From: Pyrinomonadaceae bacterium
GTDB lineage: Bacteria; Acidobacteriota; Blastocatellia; Pyrinomonadales; Pyrinomonadaceae
Assembly (NCBI GenBank): GCA_021228405.1
Contig: JAJQRF010000002.1
Location: forward strand, 124,001 to 188,000
Reading direction: 5' to 3'
Length of the DNA stretch: 64,000 nt
Part shown: positions 59,865 to 64,000 of the stretch, piece after piece
Layout: each line of letters begins with the position of its first letter
How positions within the stretch are numbered: the first letter of the stretch is position 1
Translations under genes and position numbers: made by a program
The notes under the pieces: generated by a model
What the model was told of the DNA's origin: nothing
What the model saw: the letters and a program-made list of their open reading frames with translations, nothing else
Databases searched by the model: none

Positions 59865-61817
59865 TTGAGTTCTAAAGCAAAACAAGTTTTACTGTGGTTG
59901 ATGATAATTTCCAGTGCGCTTTTGTTCGTTTGGTTTTTGCAGAGCAAACAAACGAAGAATCCGTCAGAATTGAGTCTCGATCAGGTTATCACCCGCATTG
60001 ATAACAAAGAAGTTAAAGAAGTCAGCTTCAAACAATCGCAAATCGAATTGGTCGACAGCAACGGCGCGAAATTTTTTGCGAATTTGGGAAGCGACCCGAC
60101 GCGTGAATCGCTCCTTGCTTCGATCAAAGAATATAATAAGGTTAATACAAGTTCGCCGATCAAATATAATGAAGAACCTACTTCAAGCGGTTGGGGCTGG
60201 CTCGTTTTAATCAATGCGTTGCCGTTCTTATTGCTGATCGGATTTCTTGCATTTACGCTTCGTCAGATGCAAGCCGGCGGAAACAAGGCACTCAGCTTTG
60301 GAAAATCGCGTGCTAAATTGCTGAACAATCAGCAAAAACGCATCACTTTCAAAGACGTTGCCGGAGTTGAAGAAGCAAAAGAAGAATTGCAGGAAATTAT
60401 CGAATTTCTGAAAGACCCGCAAAAATTCCAAAAACTCGGCGGAAAGATTCCGAAGGGAGTTTTGATGGTCGGACCTCCGGGAACGGGTAAAACCCTGCTT
60501 GCAAAAGCGATTGCAGGTGAAGCAAACGTTCCGTTTTTCTCGATTTCGGGTTCGGATTTCGTCGAAATGTTTGTCGGTGTCGGCGCATCGCGCGTTCGTG
60601 ATCTTTTCGAGCAAGGCAAGAAAAACGCGCCCTGTATCATTTTCATTGACGAGATCGATGCAGTCGGTCGTCATCGCGGCGCAGGTTTAGGCGGCGGACA
60701 CGATGAACGCGAACAAACCCTGAACCAACTGCTCGTCGAAATGGACGGCTTTGAATCGAACGACGGCGTTATTCTCGTCGCTTCGACCAACCGACCCGAC
60801 GTGCTCGATCCGGCACTTCTGCGTCCGGGACGTTTTGACCGCCGCGTTGTCGTCGGTCGTCCCGATGTCAAAGGACGCGAAGGCATTCTTAAAGTTCATA
60901 CGCGCAAAATCCCGCTCGATGAAAATGTTGACATCAACGTGATCGCACGCGGAACGCCCGGATTTACAGGCGCGGATTTGGCGAATATCGTCAACGAAGC
61001 GGCTTTGAATGCGGCGCGTTACAACAAAAAAGTCGTCACGATGTCTGATTTCGAGGTTGCTAAAGACAAGGTTCTGATGGGCGCGGAGCGTAAATCGATG
61101 GTTCTTTCGGATGCCGAAAAGAAACTGACGGCTTATCACGAAGCAGGACATACGCTCGTCGGCTTGAAAGTTCCTTCGGCTGATCCGGTTCATAAAGTTT
61201 CGATCATCCCGCGCGGAATGGCGTTAGGTGTCACGATGCAGCTTCCCGAAGCCGACCGTCACAGCTACACGAAAGAATATCTGATGAGCCAGATCGCGAT
61301 TTTGATGGGCGGACGCATTGCCGAAGAATTATATTTCGGTGCCGATAACGTCACGACCGGAGCTTCAAACGACATCGAACGTGCGACGGAACTTGCCCGC
61401 TCGATGGTTTGTGAATACGGAATGAGCTCGCTCGGACCGCTCACGTTCGGTAAAAAAGAAGAGCAAATCTTCCTCGGACGCGAAATTTCACAACATCGCG
61501 ATTATTCGGAAGATACGGCGATCAAGATCGATCAGGAAGTGAAAAAGATCGTGGCGCAACAATATGAACTGGCGAAAAGCATTATTTCCGGTAATTCGGA
61601 GGCAATGGTTCGTCTTTCGGAAACTTTGCTCGAATTTGAAACGCTCGACGGAGTTCAAATCCGCCGTGTTGTCGCCGGACTTCCGCTTGATGGAAGCGAT
61701 AATTCGCCTTCGCATAACGACGACGGAAATTCGACCGCATCGGAGGAAACTTCAAAGAATCCGTTCAAAAAACCGATTCTTCCGCCGATCACGCCGAATA
61801 ATCCGGCAACGGCTTAA
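59865..61817 (+). CDS. ftsH: ATP-dependent zinc metalloprotease FtsH
   Basis: A 650-residue membrane AAA+ protease that degrades misfolded membrane and short-lived soluble proteins. Two N-terminal membrane segments ('[19 protein letters not shown]', '[21 protein letters not shown]') flank a periplasmic domain. AAA+ motifs: Walker A GPPGTGKT from about 203, Walker [12 protein letters not shown], second region '[17 protein letters not shown]'. Zinc motif HEAGH starts at H425. The start is TTG 59865 after TTGGAGG. The C-terminus is Pro/Ser/Asn-rich. A strong terminator follows. Confidence 0.97.
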   Translation: MSSKAKQVLLWLMIISSALLFVWFLQSKQTKNPSELSLDQVITRIDNKEVKEVSFKQSQIELVDSNGAKFFANLGSDPTRESLLASIKEYNKVNTSSPIKYNEEPTSSGWGWLVLINALPFLLLIGFLAFTLRQMQAGGNKALSFGKSRAKLLNNQQKRITFKDVAGVEEAKEELQEIIEFLKDPQKFQKLGGKIPKGVLMVGPPGTGKTLLAKAIAGEANVPFFSISGSDFVEMFVGVGASRVRDLFEQGKKNAPCIIFIDEIDAVGRHRGAGLGGGHDEREQTLNQLLVEMDGFESNDGVILVASTNRPDVLDPALLRPGRFDRRVVVGRPDVKGREGILKVHTRKIPLDENVDINVIARGTPGFTGADLANIVNEAALNAARYNKKVVTMSDFEVAKDKVLMGAERKSMVLSDAEKKLTAYHEAGHTLVGLKVPSADPVHKVSIIPRGMALGVTMQLPEADRHSYTKEYLMSQIAILMGGRIAEELYFGADNVTTGASNDIERATELARSMVCEYGMSSLGPLTFGKKEEQIFLGREISQHRDYSEDTAIKIDQEVKKIVAQQYELAKSIISGNSEAMVRLSETLLEFETLDGVQIRRVVAGLPLDGSDNSPSHNDDGNSTASEETSKNPFKKPILPPITPNNPATA

Positions 61818-61836
61818 ATTCAGTTAAATTAAAGTT

Positions 61837-61866
61837 AAAAGGCACTCCCTGCGGAGTGCCTTTTTT
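61837..61866 (+). terminator. Rho-independent terminator of ftsH
   Basis: A perfect 12-bp stem (61837-61848 with 61853-61864, core GGCACTCC) has a 4-nt loop CTGC, followed by six T. Confidence 0.9.
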
Positions 61867-61921
61867 CATTGCAAATTTTAAAAAGAAAAGTAAAATAAGA
61901 CTGCCTTTTTTATAAAAATAT

Positions 61922-62482
61922 ATGTCCGCTCAGGCTGATGTCACGCGTCTTTTACACGAATATCGAAACGGTAATAAATCTGTTTTAGACGACCTTTTCC
62001 CGGTCGTTTACGGTGAACTGCGCAAATTGGCGGCGAGTAAATTAAATGCCGAGCGCGACGACCATACGTTGCAAGCGACCGCGCTCGTTCACGAAGCTTA
62101 TTTGCGTTTGATTAATCAGCATTCGGTCGATTGGCAAAATCGTGCCCATTTTTTCGGATTGGCGGCGGAAATGATGCGGCGGATTTTGGTCAATCACGCC
62201 CTCGAACGCAAAAGATTAAAACGCGGCGGCGGTGAAACGCGGATTGCTCTGGATGAAGCCGTCACGTTTGCCGAAGAACGCGAGATCGATCTCGTCGAAC
62301 TCGACGAAGCATTGAACGAACTGGTCAACTTCGCGCCGCGCCAATCGAAAATTATCGAACTGAAATTTTTCGGCGGTTTGACCAATGAAGAATCCGCTGA
62401 AGCACTTGGGGTTTCTCCCGAAACCGTCAAACGCGACTGGCGCGTGGCGAAACTTTGGCTCCAGAATCGTCTAAGTAAGTAA
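61922..62482 (+). CDS. ECF sigma factor (TIGR02999-like)
   Basis: A 186-residue extracytoplasmic-function sigma factor. Region 2 is 'DVTRLLHEYRNGNKSVLDDLFPVVYGELRKLAASKL ... LVHEAYLRLI' and region 4 (about 125-180) is 'FAPRQSKIIELKFFGGLTNEESAEALGVSPETVKRDWRVAKLWL'. This ECF type is abundant in Acidobacteriota and Planctomycetes and typically sits before a Ser/Thr kinase gene, as here (3-bp gap), instead of an anti-sigma factor. The signalling input is unknown. Confidence 0.93.
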   Translation: MSAQADVTRLLHEYRNGNKSVLDDLFPVVYGELRKLAASKLNAERDDHTLQATALVHEAYLRLINQHSVDWQNRAHFFGLAAEMMRRILVNHALERKRLKRGGGETRIALDEAVTFAEEREIDLVELDEALNELVNFAPRQSKIIELKFFGGLTNEESAEALGVSPETVKRDWRVAKLWLQNRLSK

Positions 62483-62485
62483 AAT

Positions 62486-64000
62486 ATGAAAGAAAATCCG
62501 TCCGAGCAGGAATGGTTGGAAATCAGCGATGTTTTTCATTCGATCGTCGAACTTTCAAAAAGCGAACGCGAAGCCGTTTTGTCTTCGATCACCGATGAAC
62601 GAAAACGCGCCGAAATCGAAAAACTCCTGATCGCCAATGACGCAGAACAAAGTTTCCTGGAAAGTTCGCCGCTCAAAGCGATTCAATCTGAAGAAGTTTT
62701 GCCGCAAATGCCCGAAAAGATCGGTCGCTACAAAATCCTCGAACAGATCGGTCGCGGAGGAATGGGCGCGGTTTATCTGGCGGAACGCGAAGATTTAAAG
62801 AAAAAAGTCGCGCTCAAGATCATCAAACGCGGAATGGACACGGACGAGATTTTGCGCCGTTTTCAAACCGAACGCCAAATTCTCGCCAATCTCGAACACA
62901 GTAATATCGCTCGTTTGCTCGACGGAGGCGTTTCCGAAGACGGCTTGCCGTTTATCGTGATGGAATATGTAGACGGCAAGGATTTGCTCGATTTCTGCGC
63001 CGAAAAAGATTTGTCCCTGAACGCCAAACTCGATCTTTTCCGCAAAATCTGCGCGGCGGTTTCCTACGCGCACCAAAATCTCGTCGTGCACCGTGACTTG
63101 AAACCGTCGAACATTTTAGTTAATAAAAACGGCGAACCGAAATTGTTAGATTTCGGGATTTCCAAACTTTTAACCAATGAAACCAACGAAACCGGAACGG
63201 CAACGTCGCTCGGGATGATGACACCGAATTATGCTTCGCCCGAACAATTTCGCGGCGAAACCGTTTCGACCGCGACCGATATTTACAGTCTGGGCGTGAT
63301 TCTTTTTGAACTTTTAACCGGAAATCTGCCCTATGAGATCCGCAGTAAACGCTTTGAAGAAGCCGCCCGAATCGTCGCCGAAACCGAACCGCGTAAACCG
63401 TCTTCGATAATTCAAGACTCAAAGTTTAAGATTCAAGATTCAAGTTCCGAAAACGGCTATAGATTTCAAACCGAAGATTCAAACGCGACGGACGATAAAT
63501 TAAAAACCAAAAACCAGAATCAAAACACGAATCCAAAATCCAAAATCTGGAATCCGAAATTCTTACGCGGCGATTTGGACAATATTATTTTAAAGGCTTT
63601 GCGGAAAGAACCGGAACGGCGTTATTCGTCGGTCGAACAATTTTCCGAAGATATTCGCCGTCACCAGATCGGGTTTCCTGTTACGGCGCGTCCCGACACT
63701 TTTTCTTACCGCGCTTCAAAATTCTTTCAGCGCAATCGCATCGGTGTCGTCAGCGCGGGTTTGATATTTTTGGCTTTGATCGGCGGCGTGATCGGAACTT
63801 CGTGGCAAGCCGTCCGTGCCGAACGCCAGCGCGCTCTCGCGGAAAAACGTTTCGGCGACGTTCGACAGCTCGCGAATAACGCGGTTTTTAAGTATTACGA
63901 ACAGATCAAGGATTTAGACGGCGCAACCGAAGCGCGTGAAACGCTCGTTAAGGACGCGACCGAATATCTCGATAAATTGGCGCAAGACGCAAAAGGCGAC
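62486..64000 (+). CDS. Transmembrane Ser/Thr protein kinase (C-terminus outside window)
   Basis: The frame runs open from ATG 62486 to the right edge (505 codons). A helical N-terminus precedes a PknB-type kinase domain from about residue 80: 'GRGGMGAVYLAE' (P-loop), 'VALKII' (Lys), 'VHRDLKPSNILV' (catalytic loop), 'LLDFGISK' (DFG), 'NYASPEQF'. Between 'EPRKPSS' and 'LRGDLDNIILKAL' a roughly 47-residue Gln/Asn/Lys/Ser-rich insertion is encoded by heptamer repeats (63410-63557). A membrane helix (about 415-435, 'GVVSAGLIFLALIGGVIGTSW') and the start of an extracytoplasmic TPR-type helical domain follow. It likely acts with the upstream sigma factor. Confidence 0.92.
   Translation, partial: MKENPSEQEWLEISDVFHSIVELSKSEREAVLSSITDERKRAEIEKLLIANDAEQSFLESSPLKAIQSEEVLPQMPEKIGRYKILEQIGRGGMGAVYLAEREDLKKKVALKIIKRGMDTDEILRRFQTERQILANLEHSNIARLLDGGVSEDGLPFIVMEYVDGKDLLDFCAEKDLSLNAKLDLFRKICAAVSYAHQNLVVHRDLKPSNILVNKNGEPKLLDFGISKLLTNETNETGTATSLGMMTPNYASPEQFRGETVSTATDIYSLGVILFELLTGNLPYEIRSKRFEEAARIVAETEPRKPSSIIQDSKFKIQDSSSENGYRFQTEDSNATDDKLKTKNQNQNTNPKSKIWNPKFLRGDLDNIILKALRKEPERRYSSVEQFSEDIRRHQIGFPVTARPDTFSYRASKFFQRNRIGVVSAGLIFLALIGGVIGTSWQAVRAERQRALAEKRFGDVRQLANNAVFKYYEQIKDLDGATEARETLVKDATEYLDKLAQDAKGD
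63410..63444. repeat. Heptamer repeat (ATTCAAG type) inside the kinase gene
   Basis: Five heptamers in register: ATTCAAG, ACTCAAA, GTTTAAG, ATTCAAG, ATTCAAG. They encode part of the insertion between the kinase activation region and its C-terminal helices. Confidence 0.85.
63530..63557. repeat. Heptamer repeat (AATCCAA type) inside the kinase gene
   Basis: AATCCAA, AATCCAA, AATCTGG, AATCCGA, preceded by looser AAACCAA and AAACCAG heptamers. It is the same repeat word as in tilS at 59204 and encodes the peptide NPKSKI again. Confidence 0.85.

Overview
The window looks like chromosome of an Acidobacteriota bacterium, most likely class Blastocatellia (Pyrinomonadaceae-like). This is inferred from content: a very large Oar-type TonB-dependent receptor with an N-terminal carboxypeptidase-regulatory domain, tandem secreted TPR and CRTAC1/ASPIC-UnbV proteins, an ECF sigma factor followed by a transmembrane Ser/Thr kinase, a DUF433 gene, and a large RNase E/G protein. 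I saw no rRNA, tRNA, transposase, prophage or CRISPR array.

Layout. 1-14.9 kb is mostly housekeeping: a secreted DUF4394/FG-GAP protein (cut by the left edge), lepA, a DUF433 antitoxin with a destroyed toxin partner, a small unknown gene, a Pol I-type polymerase without 5'-nuclease, RNase E/G, a secreted cyclophilin, and a MocR regulator divergent from a six-gene cluster (flavin reductase, DinB, GNAT, cupin, DinB, PNPOx-like). 15.4-30.6 kb holds a SusC-like receptor, two secreted TPR proteins, two CRTAC1 proteins, two small paralogous secreted proteins and a GH31 enzyme. 31.4-47.5 kb is a tightly packed glycan operon (GH3, GH5, GH20, ROK kinase, Tat lactonase, GH16, GH2, sodium/solute symporter, GH3, cupin) followed by a ROK regulator. 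49-64 kb returns to core genes: serA, a GAF-receiver-Hpt-like protein, ackA, DUF5335 plus universal stress protein, an L,D-transpeptidase, corA, argH, a thioesterase, tilS, ftsH, an ECF sigma factor and a kinase (cut by the right edge).

How it works together. The 15-48 kb block reads as a polysaccharide-utilisation locus for mixed beta-glucan, mannan and xyloglucan-like material. The TonB receptor imports oligosaccharides, exo- and endo-hydrolases trim them, the symporter takes up sugars and the ROK kinase phosphorylates them. There is no recognisable SusD; the secreted TPR proteins are the obvious stand-ins. Two sequence motifs, a TGGTNNNACCA palindrome and a 28-bp element, occur upstream of both the receptor and the hydrolase operon and suggest shared control.

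The most unusual structure is in the repeats. Two tandem arrays have a strict 21-bp period, and one of them ends a toxin gene after 14 codons. Many loci carry heptamer (7-bp) tandem repeats of unrelated sequence, often as inverted pairs around genes. Two sets have entered coding sequence (tilS and the kinase), one supplies the end of argH, and one supplies a -35 box in front of RNase E.
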